This document shows positions 1 to 7,358 of a stretch of DNA of 25,322 nt, in pieces. A program made the translations under genes and the position numbers. The notes beneath the pieces are model-generated. The model saw nothing but the letters and a program-made list of their open reading frames with translations. It was not told the DNA's origin and did no database searches. Source of the DNA: Balneolales bacterium (GTDB lineage: Bacteria > Bacteroidota > Rhodothermia > Balneolales > Natronogracilivirgulaceae); NCBI GenBank assembly GCA_007131535.1, contig SLQI01000378.1, forward strand, positions 1 to 25,322. Direction: 5' to 3'. The number at the start of each line of letters is the position of its first letter. Position 1 is the first letter of the stretch.

Positions 1-57
1 CTCAGGAATGAGGTTGAATCAGGAATAGAAATTGAAAGTCGCTCTGTGACGGAGTAA
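1..57 (+). CDS. 3' end of an unidentified gene (partial)
   Basis: The first frame of the window is open from base 1 to a TAA at 55-57 and encodes 18 residues that are acidic and Ser-rich (ending SRSVTE). The other two + frames hit stops within about 30 bases. The fragment ends 11 bp before the stop codon of the convergent peroxiredoxin gene, which is normal spacing for two convergent genes. It is too short to identify a family. The call rests only on the open frame and plausible composition, so chance is a real alternative. Confidence 0.4.
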   Translation, partial: LRNEVESGIEIESRSVTE

Positions 58-68
58 GAATTCCCACT

Positions 69-545
69 TCAATCGAGATTCTTCAACAAGGTTTGAATAG
101 AATCAAAATCCGGCAGGTTATCGGCATTATCCAGTACTTCACTATAGCTGATTAACCCATTTCGACCGATAATAAATACCGATCTTTTGGCCACTCCGTT
201 CATGCCGAAAAAATTGGTATCAAGTACGTTGTATTTTGAGGTGGTTTCTTTGTTGAAATCACTCACCAGTTTGAAATTAAGGTTATTGGCCTTTTTAAAT
301 TCTCTGAGAGCAAAAAAGCTGTCCACAGAAACTCCAATAACCTCTGCGTCCAGTTTATCAAAAGTACTCATTGTGTCCCGTACATAGCACATTTCATTGG
401 TACACACACCACTGAATGCCAGCGGGAAAAACAACAGAATGATATTATTTTCACCTATCCTCTTACTGAGTGTAAAGGGCTTTCCCTCAGTATCCTGCAA
501 TGTAAAATCGGGTGCGGCGACTCCCGTCGGTAAACCTTTGGACAT
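69..545 (-). CDS. Peroxiredoxin, AhpE/Bcp-like
   Basis: This is a 158-residue thiol peroxidase of the AhpC/TSA family, expected to reduce hydrogen peroxide and organic hydroperoxides in the cytoplasm. The thioredoxin fold is visible from residue 10 (APDFTLQDTEG). The active-site loop FFPLAFSGVCTNEMC (39-53) fits the family pattern P-x3-T/S-x2-C: P41, S45 and peroxidatic Cys48. The partner Arg is probably in AKRSVFII near residue 121. The PLAFSGVC form resembles AhpE, which is usually 1-Cys. A second Cys at 53 lies five residues on, where Bcp/PrxQ proteins carry the resolving Cys, so an intramolecular disulfide mechanism is plausible but inferred. There is no signal peptide. The ATG at 545 has no clear Shine-Dalgarno. 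It lies 23 bp downstream of the IscA-like gene on the same strand, so it may be the last gene of that operon. Confidence 0.92.
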   Translation of the reverse strand: MSKGLPTGVAAPDFTLQDTEGKPFTLSKRIGENNIILLFFPLAFSGVCTNEMCYVRDTMSTFDKLDAEVIGVSVDSFFALREFKKANNLNFKLVSDFNKETTSKYNVLDTNFFGMNGVAKRSVFIIGRNGLISYSEVLDNADNLPDFDSIQTLLKNLD

Positions 546-568
546 GTAGATATTTTAAGCTCAAGTAA

Positions 569-877
569 TTATATAAAGCAGACGGAGCTGCCGTATTCAT
601 TGGAAAGGATGAAGTTACCCCCGAAATCATTTTCTTCATAATCGATGGTAGTTCCTTCTACATAGCTTTTCGAGTCCGGCTCGATACAAACTGAAATGCC
701 ATCAATGACTTCAATGATATCATCTTCCTGGCGGGGATCATCAATAGCAATACCTACAGCCAGTCCTGCACAACCGGCACACCCCGATGTCAGCCGGACT
801 TCAGGCTGCCCCATCTCCCCTTCTTCAACCAGATTCTTGATTTTTGATTTAGCTGTATCGGTTATCGAGATATTCAT
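569..877 (-). CDS. HesB/IscA-like protein lacking the C-terminal Cys pair
   Basis: The protein has 102 residues, the usual length of A-type iron-sulfur carriers (IscA/SufA/ErpA), and shows the family pattern: N-terminal helix (TDTAKSKIKNLVEEG), strand VRLTSG, then Gly-Cys-Ala-Gly at 32-35 (Cys33 aligning with the first conserved IscA Cys), and a C-terminal GSS. Classical members end in CGCGSSF. Here the matching stretch is SNEYGSSVCFI, so the two C-terminal cluster-ligand cysteines are absent. Cys36, Cys64 and Cys100 are present instead. It is therefore either a diverged subfamily with other ligands or a protein that no longer carries clusters. Its ATG overlaps the stop of the upstream 7-TM gene by 4 bp, implying translational coupling. 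The fold call is solid; a carrier role is uncertain. Confidence 0.78.
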   Translation of the reverse strand: MNISITDTAKSKIKNLVEEGEMGQPEVRLTSGCAGCAGLAVGIAIDDPRQEDDIIEVIDGISVCIEPDSKSYVEGTTIDYEENDFGGNFILSNEYGSSVCFI

Positions 878-1533
878 AGTTCTTCGGTTTGCAAATCCTG
901 CATGATCGTATTTTCATCGAGAATTTCCCCGGTTTCTCTGAAACGTCGATCAAAGCCGATTATGGCCAGAATTCCACCTATACTCAACGGAACGGGGATG
1001 ATAAAATGCGGAATAGCCAGTAGTGTATCCGGCATCCAGTATAGAATACTGCTTATAATTCCGAGAATCATGCCTGTGAGAATCAGTATGGTGCCATTGT
1101 CTTTTTCCATACTTACGCTGTAAAGGAGTAATATGATCAGAAATGCACTGACCACGTAGATTGTGAATACCACTTCCATCATCATCAAGCTGTTAAATAA
1201 AAACGGAAGTAAGAGCAGCAGAATAAATGGCAAATAGCAAAAGAAGGCCGGGAATCGGGCAAAACCGGGTTTTAGCCGATAGATGAGCCATGATCCGGCG
1301 CTTAATAGTGTGGAAAATGCCACAGCCCTGCTCCAGTGAAATATTTCGGCATGGAATCCGGTCGTATTCAACCAATCCGGATTCATCCATGCCAATACAC
1401 TGATCATTCCCGCTGCCCCGCTGAGACCGAGCATCAAGTGATAGGGGTTACCTGTGTGGTTGAATATGGTGAGTAATCTCAGGGCAAAAATCCCCAGAAT
1501 CACCATGGAAACAACACTTATAGTGGAGATCAT
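874..1533 (-). CDS. Seven-TM integral membrane protein, unknown function
   Basis: I do not recognise a family. The 219 residues contain about seven hydrophobic segments, at roughly 2-22, 31-50, 68-87, 95-115, 118-138, 148-166 and 175-194, joined by short loops. A charged, probably cytoplasmic tail (RRFRETGEILDENTIMQDLQTEEL) follows. There is no signal peptide, cofactor motif or transporter signature that I can see. The start is the ATG at 1533, 5 bp after the DinB-like stop, and the gene overlaps the IscA-like gene by 4 bp. It is therefore probably co-transcribed with both. Context suggests no clear role. Confidence 0.75.
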   Translation of the reverse strand: MISTISVVSMVILGIFALRLLTIFNHTGNPYHLMLGLSGAAGMISVLAWMNPDWLNTTGFHAEIFHWSRAVAFSTLLSAGSWLIYRLKPGFARFPAFFCYLPFILLLLLPFLFNSLMMMEVVFTIYVVSAFLIILLLYSVSMEKDNGTILILTGMILGIISSILYWMPDTLLAIPHFIIPVPLSIGGILAIIGFDRRFRETGEILDENTIMQDLQTEEL

Positions 1534-1538
1534 GGGCG

Positions 1539-2033
1539 TTAATGTTGAGGTGCTGACCGGGTTTGATCCAATGCCATAACCCGCTCAGCAATACTTTTCA
1601 ATTGACTTCGGTCATATTCGATATGCTCGCGGACCAGTTCGGTTACTTTTTTTACTCCATCCGGGGTTTCAATAGATTGACTCCAATCCTCCTCAGGCAA
1701 ATCGCGAAGCAGATTAGAATAGTCTGCCCTTTTTTTGATGGCCTCATTCAGAATGCTGTTTACGTCAGCATCGGAGTCCTGGATCCGAAAGTCATCATCT
1801 ACAGTCTGTACTTTCGCTGAACTGTCCCTGCCGGTCTTAATTGCTTCAATCAACGGGCGGTAATAGCGTTTCTGCTGTTCCTGCAGTTGCGCTATCACAT
1901 CAAGGATTGAAACCGAGCCGGGAGGTCGTTCCGCATAAGGTACAGCGGTAATCACGGTCTTAAGTGCTTCAAGCTCATCCTGTAAATACGATACATCGTC
2001 AAGCAGTGTTCGGATTTCGGATGAAAGGCCCAT
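1539..2033 (-). CDS. DinB-fold (four-helix) protein without the metal triad
   Basis: The protein has 164 mostly helical residues. PPGSVSILDVIAQLQEQQKR (37-56) matches the DinB/YfiT pattern in which a 'PPxxWSxxEVLxHL' segment opens the second helix. The late helix TELVREHIEYDRSQLKSI (131-148) matches the last helix. DinB-superfamily enzymes are metal-dependent, often thiol transferases, using three His ligands. Here the first His position reads IAQLQE, and only His137 remains in the last helix, so metal binding looks lost. Proteins of this type often remain annotated as DinB-like with unknown role. The ATG is at 2033 and the gene ends 5 bp before the 7-TM gene. It lies 27 bp downstream of nuoI. 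Confidence 0.65.
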   Translation of the reverse strand: MGLSSEIRTLLDDVSYLQDELEALKTVITAVPYAERPPGSVSILDVIAQLQEQQKRYYRPLIEAIKTGRDSSAKVQTVDDDFRIQDSDADVNSILNEAIKKRADYSNLLRDLPEEDWSQSIETPDGVKKVTELVREHIEYDRSQLKSIAERVMALDQTRSAPQH

Positions 2034-2060
2034 TAGCCGGCACTAATTTAGGTGTTGTGA

Positions 2061-2747
2061 TTAATTCGAAGAAGCCTGATCTGCCTCACCGGCCTTCTTT
2101 TCTTCCAGCATGTCTACGAGAGAGAGCCCGGTTTCCCAGTTTTCATCACGCGGACGTACGGCGTGAATATTGTTTTCCTCAGGGAAATTCCAAAACTGTC
2201 CGAATTGGCGATTACGGTATTCGCGGAGGTAATCAAGCCGTTCCTTGAGCTCTTCCTTAGATTTCAGCAGGCGGGATTTATCGTAGATGGCCTCTTCCCG
2301 GGAGTTAAAGGTGATATCGTAGTCTTTACTCATCACAATAGCCTCTTCCGGGCAAACTTCCTCACACAATCCGCAGTAAATACACCGCAGCATGTTGATT
2401 TCAAAAAAGGTAGGATATCGCTCTTTTGGATCTTCCGTCTCAGATGCCTGCATACTGATTGCCAGAGGCGGACAAGCACGGGCACACAAACCACAAGCTA
2501 CACATCGCTCCTGCCCGTTGTCTTCAACCAAAACCGGACGGCCGCGAAAAATTGCAGGCGGATCCCAGGTTACCTCGGGATATTCCATGGTTACTCTGGG
2601 CTTGAACATTTGCTTAAAGGTATAACCCAAAGCTTTCAGAATTTCAGGAAAAAACAGCCTTTGCAAAAGGTTGAGCTTCCGTTCTGATGCTGCATCTTTT
2701 TTAATACTGTTATTACGGGGCTTTTCCAGATTTTCCAATTGAGCCAT
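2061..2747 (-). CDS. nuoI: NADH-quinone oxidoreductase subunit I (2x[4Fe-4S])
   Basis: NuoI carries clusters N6a and N6b in the peripheral arm of respiratory complex I and passes electrons toward quinone. Two ferredoxin motifs are visible, CVACGLCARACP and CIYCGLCEEVCP, each Cx2Cx2Cx3CP. They are preceded by the family's amphipathic membrane-contact region (FFPEILKALGYTFKQMFKP) and the GRPVLVEDNGQERC lead-in. I chose the ATG at 2747 (MAQLENLEKP, 228 aa). A TTG six codons upstream at 2765 is also open but less likely. Both N- and C-terminal extensions exceed the minimal family core. No other nuo gene is in the window: der lies upstream and a DinB-like gene downstream. It is therefore a stand-alone copy, either the sole nuoI separated from its operon or a paralog. 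Confidence 0.9.
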   Translation of the reverse strand: MAQLENLEKPRNNSIKKDAASERKLNLLQRLFFPEILKALGYTFKQMFKPRVTMEYPEVTWDPPAIFRGRPVLVEDNGQERCVACGLCARACPPLAISMQASETEDPKERYPTFFEINMLRCIYCGLCEEVCPEEAIVMSKDYDITFNSREEAIYDKSRLLKSKEELKERLDYLREYRNRQFGQFWNFPEENNIHAVRPRDENWETGLSLVDMLEEKKAGEADQASSN

Positions 2748-2822
2748 AAATTGTGTGGTGTTCAAATAATTTTTTACCGTGGCGAAGATAAGATATCATT
2801 AGCTTTCATACAATTCGGGCAG

Positions 2823-4127
2823 TCAGTTTTCCCGAAAAGTTAAGGTGAGCGGGACACCTTTAAACCCGAAAGCCTCACGCATTTTGTTGTAGATGTAACG
2901 CCTGTAATTAGCCGGGAGTTCACGTGGTTTATTCATAAAAAATATGAACACCGGCGGATTGCTTTTTACCTGGGTCGCATATTTTAAGGTCAGCTGCCTG
3001 CGACCGCTCATAGGCAGCGGACGCTCTTTTTGAAGGTTTTGCATAAACTCATTCAGCTCATGAGTGGGTATTTTTTTGTTTCGCTCCCCGATCACCTCCA
3101 GGCAAAGATCCAGTACCTTCGTAATGCGCTGCCGTCTTACCGCCGAGATGGTAACAATCGGCACGTAATCCAGATCCGGAATCATTTCCCTGATGAAGTT
3201 GCGATAGTCACGTTCGGTATTGGTTTCTTTCTCCACGAGGTCCCATTTATTCAGGGCAATGACCAACCCTTTATTAAACTGCTCAGCTTCTTTAAGAATT
3301 TTTATATCCTGTTTCTCCAGGCCTTGTACCGCGTCAAGTAACAGAACAGCCACATCACACTCCCGGATACTTTTGCTGCTGCGGAGGGAGCTGTAGAATT
3401 CAATGTTTTCCTTTACCCTGGTTTTCCTCCTGATTCCTGCCGTATCGACGAGGATCAATTCCCTGCCGTCATACTCTAATTTACTGTTGATGGCATCACG
3501 GGTAGTACCGGGGATATCGGTAACGATAGATCTTTCGTCGTTCAGCAAAGCGTTTAGCAAGCTGCTTTTGCCGACGTTTGGACGGCCGATAAATGCAATT
3601 TTGGGCTCGCGATGTTCCTCCTCAGGTTCAATATCCGGCAGTTGAGCAACTACGGCATCGAGCAAATCGCCGGTTCCGGTACCGTTGGTTGATGAAATCG
3701 GATATAGCTCGTTGAAGCCCATTTTATAAAATTCCTGGGAATTCCAGATTCGCTCCTGGTTATCGGCCTTGTTAACAGCCAGTATTACCGGCTTCTTCTG
3801 GCGTCTGAGCAGTTCGGCTACATCATCATCCAGATCGGTGGTGCCGTGGAGTACATCCACAACAAAGATGATCACATCCGACTGGCTTATGGCGATTTCC
3901 ACCTGTTCCCTCACTCCTTTGGACATCACCTCATCATCGCTGCGCAGATAACCACCGGTATCGATAAGGGTAAAATCCTTGCCGTTCCATAACGCCTCTC
4001 CGTAATGGCGGTCCCGGGTTACCCCCGGTGTATCGTCCACAATCGCCTGTCGTTCTCCTACAATTCGGTTAAACAGGGTTGATTTTCCCACATTCGGACG
4101 CCCTACTATTGATACTACCGGCAGCAT
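2823..4127 (-). CDS. der: Ribosome biogenesis GTPase Der (EngA)
   Basis: Der has two tandem G domains and a KH-like domain and is needed for late 50S ribosomal subunit assembly. Domain 1 shows GRPNVGKSTLFN, DTPGVTRD, DTGG and NKAD. Domain 2 shows GRPNVGKSSLLN, DIPGTTRDA, DTAGIRRK and NKWD. The C-terminal 110 residues, with RRQLTLKYATQV and the NPPVFIFFMN strand, form the KH-like domain. The open frame reaches 4238, but the 37 extra N-terminal residues resemble no Der. MLPVVSIVGRPNVGKS at 4127 is the normal Der start and gives 434 aa, the family length. It is transcribed divergently from the small membrane protein at 4254, so the 126 bp between them should hold its promoter. Confidence 0.97.
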   Translation of the reverse strand: MLPVVSIVGRPNVGKSTLFNRIVGERQAIVDDTPGVTRDRHYGEALWNGKDFTLIDTGGYLRSDDEVMSKGVREQVEIAISQSDVIIFVVDVLHGTTDLDDDVAELLRRQKKPVILAVNKADNQERIWNSQEFYKMGFNELYPISSTNGTGTGDLLDAVVAQLPDIEPEEEHREPKIAFIGRPNVGKSSLLNALLNDERSIVTDIPGTTRDAINSKLEYDGRELILVDTAGIRRKTRVKENIEFYSSLRSSKSIRECDVAVLLLDAVQGLEKQDIKILKEAEQFNKGLVIALNKWDLVEKETNTERDYRNFIREMIPDLDYVPIVTISAVRRQRITKVLDLCLEVIGERNKKIPTHELNEFMQNLQKERPLPMSGRRQLTLKYATQVKSNPPVFIFFMNKPRELPANYRRYIYNKMREAFGFKGVPLTLTFREN

Positions 4128-4253
4128 GTATTTCTCAGATCTTTCTGTATATTTCGTTTTGCTGAAGTTCGTTATCAACGATGATTTCAGCTGATCAATT
4201 GATATCTTCAAAAGCTGTCGAATATACCAATTTAACATCTAAATATTGTATAC

Positions 4254-4490
4254 ATGCTTCCATGGTTTTATGATACGTTCGGTTTAATCGGTTCGCTGCT
4301 GTTATTCCTGTTTTTTTTTACGATGTTTGTATTCTGGATTTCCGGTTTCGCCGGTATCCTGCATTCCAGGAATTCAGACCGCAAAAAAAACATTATGATC
4401 GGTATTTCCATATTTTTCCCCCCTTTCCCGATCATCTGGTTAATCAGCGATATCTGGCGTCAGCATAAGATCATCAAGGGTAAAATCTGA
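4254..4490 (+). CDS. Small two-TM membrane protein, unknown
   Basis: The 78 residues hold two strongly hydrophobic segments, about 9-36 and 47-65. A short basic loop (HSRNSDRKKN) separates them and the tail is basic (RQHKIIKGKI), so both ends of that loop and the tail are probably cytoplasmic. I recognise no family. The alternation of hydrophobic helices and positive loops is too regular for a random frame, and no longer gene overlaps it. The start is the ATG at 4254, with no Shine-Dalgarno. It sits alone between der (divergent) and the alkaline phosphatase. Confidence 0.6.
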   Translation: MLPWFYDTFGLIGSLLLFLFFFTMFVFWISGFAGILHSRNSDRKKNIMIGISIFFPPFPIIWLISDIWRQHKIIKGKI

Positions 4491-4624
4491 ACCCTTAAGC
4501 AGCCCATCTTCTCATTTACTTGCCATTTGGTCTTGATTTCAACCTTCTCACCCATCCTACATATAAAGCTGCTCCCCTTTTCTACACCAATTCACGTTTA
4601 TCAGATTTTTTATAAATCTTAATA

Positions 4625-4661
4625 TTGCATTTATCCGGTTTTATATATTTTGCCGAACCGG
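4625..4661 (+). promoter_or_regulatory. Possible Bacteroidota-type promoter of the alkaline phosphatase gene
   Basis: ATTG ending at 4627 is followed about 18 bp later by TATTTTG (4646-4652), which approximates the Bacteroidota sigma-ABfr pattern TTTG / TAnnTTTG. The implied transcript would begin around 4659, 35 bp before the ATG at 4694. A 6-bp inverted repeat, CCGGTT (4635-4640) and AACCGG (4656-4661), brackets the -7 element and could be an operator. Both signals are short and the region is AT-rich, so this is a weak call. Confidence 0.3.
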
Positions 4662-4693
4662 AAGTATTTTTTCATTTAATCCGCTTTAATTTT

Positions 4694-6160
4694 ATGAGTG
4701 ATAAAAAATCTACATCCAACGGCTTTAACCGTCGCGATTTTCTTAAAACCGGAGCCCTCTCTACCCTTTTTGCCGGCCCTGCCATTCTTTCCGGCTGTGG
4801 CAGTTCCGATGGCGTAACATCAAATGGCAGCCAAAATGGCCGAAAAGCCAAAAATATTATTTTCCTGGTCAGTGACGGCATGAGTACCGGCACTTTAACC
4901 ATGGCTGATCTTATGCTGCAGCGCCAGTACAACCGCCCGTCAACATGGATGCAGCTTTATCGTGAAAACCGTGCCCACCGCTCTCTGATGGATATGGCAT
5001 CGCTGGACTCCGTTGTAACCGATTCATCTTCATCCGCCTCATCCTGGGGATGTGGATATCGCATTAACAACGGTGCGGTCAATATGGGACCGGATGATGA
5101 AGTTTATACCCCCATTCTGCCGATATTTAAAGAAGCGGGTAAAGCCACCGGTTTGGTCACCACTACCGAAGTAACTCACGCCACACCAGCCGGGTTTTCA
5201 GCTAATGTGCCATCCCGGGGACAGCAGGATGAGATTGCCGAACAGTATGTTGAGCGCGAATTTGATGTAATCCTGGGCGGCGGTTCTCAACATTTTGATC
5301 CCGATGAGCGCGAGGATGGCAGAGACCTTTTTGGCGAACTGGAAGCCAAAGGGTATCAAGTCGTGCGAAGTAAGGATCAGTTGATGAGCTATCGCGGTTC
5401 CTCCGATCGGGTTCTGGGGACGTTTTCTCATGGTCATGTGCCTTACACCACGGATCACAAATCTATAGACCGGTATAAAAGAGATATCCCTACCCTGGCC
5501 GAAATGACCGAAGTTGCCCTCGAGCGCCTTTCAGGGCATGATGAGGGTTTTATCATGCAAATTGAAGGAGGCCGGGTGGATCACGCTGCGCATGGAAATG
5601 ATGTGGCCGGGTTGATTTATGACCAAATCGCCTTTGATGATGCCATTGCCAAAGCAGTTGAGTTTGCCGAAGCGCGGAATGATACGCTCGTAATCATTAC
5701 TACGGATCATGGCAACGCCAATCCCGGTTTAAACGGAGTCGGAAGAGGTTACCGGGACTCCAATGATATGTTCGATCGTATCCAGAACTTCCGCCACACC
5801 AATAGCTGGATACTTTCGGAGTTGGGTGAAGACAGCAACATCAGTGATATCAAAGATCGCATTCATTATGCTACAGATATCGATATCCGGGATACCGAAG
5901 CCGAGGTTTTACGGAAGTCTCTTAAAGGTGAGTATGAGGCGGTATACCGTGCACGAAGCCGGCCGTCGGCTGTAATATCAGCCATCCTGGCCAATTATGT
6001 CGGCGTGAACTGGATCGGCAGTATGCACACCGCCGATTATGTTGAACTGGCTTCTTTAGGTCCGGGCAGTGAAGTACTCAAAGAAAAGGGCTTCGTTCGG
6101 AACACTGAACTTTTTGATCTGATGGTCGAATCGGCTGGTGTTCGCGAGTACGCCTTGTAA
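4694..6160 (+). CDS. Alkaline phosphatase, Tat-exported lipoprotein
   Basis: This is a PhoA-superfamily phosphomonoesterase of 488 aa, expected to release phosphate from organic phosphoesters outside the cytoplasm. A twin-arginine signal (NRRDFLK, 12-18) is followed by a lipobox LSGC (Cys35), so the product is probably folded before export and then lipid-anchored. Metal and nucleophile motifs are present: VSDGMS, the nucleophile loop VTDSSSSAS, QIEGGRVDHAAHGND, ITTDHGN and the C-terminal MHTADYV. The frame extends upstream to a TTG at 4625, but those 23 residues precede an excellent Tat signal and would overlap the putative promoter. I therefore chose the ATG at 4694. The gene converges on the 5'-nucleotidase operon, also a phosphate-scavenging set, which suggests a shared role in phosphate acquisition. 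Confidence 0.95.
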   Translation: MSDKKSTSNGFNRRDFLKTGALSTLFAGPAILSGCGSSDGVTSNGSQNGRKAKNIIFLVSDGMSTGTLTMADLMLQRQYNRPSTWMQLYRENRAHRSLMDMASLDSVVTDSSSSASSWGCGYRINNGAVNMGPDDEVYTPILPIFKEAGKATGLVTTTEVTHATPAGFSANVPSRGQQDEIAEQYVEREFDVILGGGSQHFDPDEREDGRDLFGELEAKGYQVVRSKDQLMSYRGSSDRVLGTFSHGHVPYTTDHKSIDRYKRDIPTLAEMTEVALERLSGHDEGFIMQIEGGRVDHAAHGNDVAGLIYDQIAFDDAIAKAVEFAEARNDTLVIITTDHGNANPGLNGVGRGYRDSNDMFDRIQNFRHTNSWILSELGEDSNISDIKDRIHYATDIDIRDTEAEVLRKSLKGEYEAVYRARSRPSAVISAILANYVGVNWIGSMHTADYVELASLGPGSEVLKEKGFVRNTELFDLMVESAGVREYAL

Positions 6161-6234
6161 TGTGGATTGGGAGTTAGGGAATTATGGTAATTAGGGAATT
6201 GAGGCACTAAGTGCTTTCTTTTCCCTGGCTGCCA

Positions 6235-6268
6235 AAACCTGACAGGTATTTTCAGACCTGTCAGGTTT
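6235..6268. repeat. 13-bp perfect inverted repeat between convergent genes
   Basis: AAACCTGACAGGT (6235-6247) and ACCTGTCAGGTTT (6256-6268) are exact reverse complements around an 8-nt loop. The element lies between the stops of two convergent genes. It could act as a bidirectional terminator or mRNA-stabilising hairpin, although the T tracts after it are short. Palindromes with an ACCTGACAGGT core are ones I recall as dispersed in Bacteroidota intergenic DNA, but that is memory, not a search. Confidence 0.75.
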
Positions 6269-6340
6269 CCTCGGGTTCAACTAAATCGGATGGTGTGTGT
6301 CTTGTAAAATAACTACTAATTGTCACCATCAGCTCCCTTA

Positions 6341-6367
6341 AACCTTGAACTTTTTGAACCTTGAACT
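6341..6367. repeat. 11-bp direct repeat AACCTTGAACT (two copies)
   Basis: AACCTTGAACT occurs at 6341-6351 and again at 6357-6367, a 16-bp period. It lies in the same 275-bp convergent spacer as the 13-bp palindrome. The spacer also carries TTAGGGAATT-like tracts near 6173-6200 and their imperfect reverse complement near 6413-6432. It looks like accumulated short repeats rather than a gene. Confidence 0.5.
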
Positions 6368-6435
6368 GCCCTTAGAGCTCCCAATGACCCAAAAAAAACG
6401 AATCACCCCAACTACCTAAATTCCCCAATCCCCTC

Positions 6436-7356
6436 TCACCCCACAGAGATATTATCAGATTCTGCCGCAACCACTTGCTTCTTATGATTAAAGAAAAAGT
6501 CTAACTGCCCGAGTACCAATCCCGAATGTCCGGCCTGATTGATCAGGGTTTTGGTGCCGTCGTCATGAACCACTTCTTCGGGTTCATCCATAAAAGTATG
6601 TGTGTGCCCCCCAATGATTAGATCAAGGCCCGGGGTCTCCCTTGCAATAATCCGGTCGCTTACCTGACTGTCTTCGTATTTGTAGCCGAGGTGGCTCAGG
6701 CAGATCACAAAATCACACCTGAAGTAATTTTTTAGCCGGTCGACGGTATCGCGGGCAACTTCAACCGGATCTTTATAAGTCACTCCACGGTGAAGCTCCG
6801 GAGCGATGAGGTCATTAAAGTCGACACCTAATCCAAATATTCCGCACCGGATGCCCCCGACATTGCGGGTGATAAAATCGCGGACCCAATAGCTCATCGG
6901 GGTGGACCCGAAGTCGTAGTTGGCACTGACAAACGGAAACCCGGCATTGCCGGCTACATTCACAAACCCGCGTACGCCATTGAAAAACTCATGCTCTCCA
7001 ATATTGGCAGCATCATAGTTCATCTCCGTCATGATCTCAAAATCCAGTGCCCCTCCGAATTCATCAAAATAAGGCGTACCATGGAAAACATCGCCGGCGT
7101 CCAGCAGCAGGGTGTTGGGATTTTCTGCCCGTAGTTGGTTAATTAGGGTTGCCCGGCGTAAGACTCCACCCTTTCCCGCATTTTCGGTTGAGTATTCCGG
7201 AAAAGGATCAATACGAGCGTGGGTATCATTGGTATGAAGGATAGTCAGGCGGGTATACTCTTGTTCAGCAAGTATCGGCCATGGACGCGCGACACCGAGG
7301 GCGGCACCGGCACTTCCGGTCGCTATGGTTTTTAAAAAGGTGCGACGATCCATCAT
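6436..7356 (-). CDS. Tat-exported 5'-nucleotidase catalytic-domain protein
   Basis: This is a metallophosphoesterase of the UshA/SoxB-like 5'-nucleotidase family, 306 aa, limited to the catalytic domain. It should dephosphorylate nucleotides or related esters in the periplasm. A Tat signal (DRRTFLK, 3-9, then an Ala/Gly-rich segment to about residue 31) is followed by metal motifs LHTNDTHARI, DAGDVFHG, IGEHEFFNG, CLSHLGY and GGHTHTF. The usual C-terminal substrate-binding domain is missing. It is instead encoded by the gene just upstream, which ends 2 bp before this start. The start is one of two adjacent ATGs (7356 or 7353). The pair looks like a split nucleotidase. Confidence 0.9.
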   Translation of the reverse strand: MMDRRTFLKTIATGSAGAALGVARPWPILAEQEYTRLTILHTNDTHARIDPFPEYSTENAGKGGVLRRATLINQLRAENPNTLLLDAGDVFHGTPYFDEFGGALDFEIMTEMNYDAANIGEHEFFNGVRGFVNVAGNAGFPFVSANYDFGSTPMSYWVRDFITRNVGGIRCGIFGLGVDFNDLIAPELHRGVTYKDPVEVARDTVDRLKNYFRCDFVICLSHLGYKYEDSQVSDRIIARETPGLDLIIGGHTHTFMDEPEEVVHDDGTKTLINQAGHSGLVLGQLDFFFNHKKQVVAAESDNISVG

Positions 7357-7358
7357 TT

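Noticed and set aside
2163..2687. 174-codon + strand open frame
   Set aside because: It lies entirely antisense to nuoI, whose ferredoxin motifs are unmistakable. The translation has no recognisable domain.
4128..4238. N-terminal extension of Der by 37 codons
   Set aside because: The family starts a few residues before the first G1 motif. The extension would occupy the divergent promoter region and has no conserved features.
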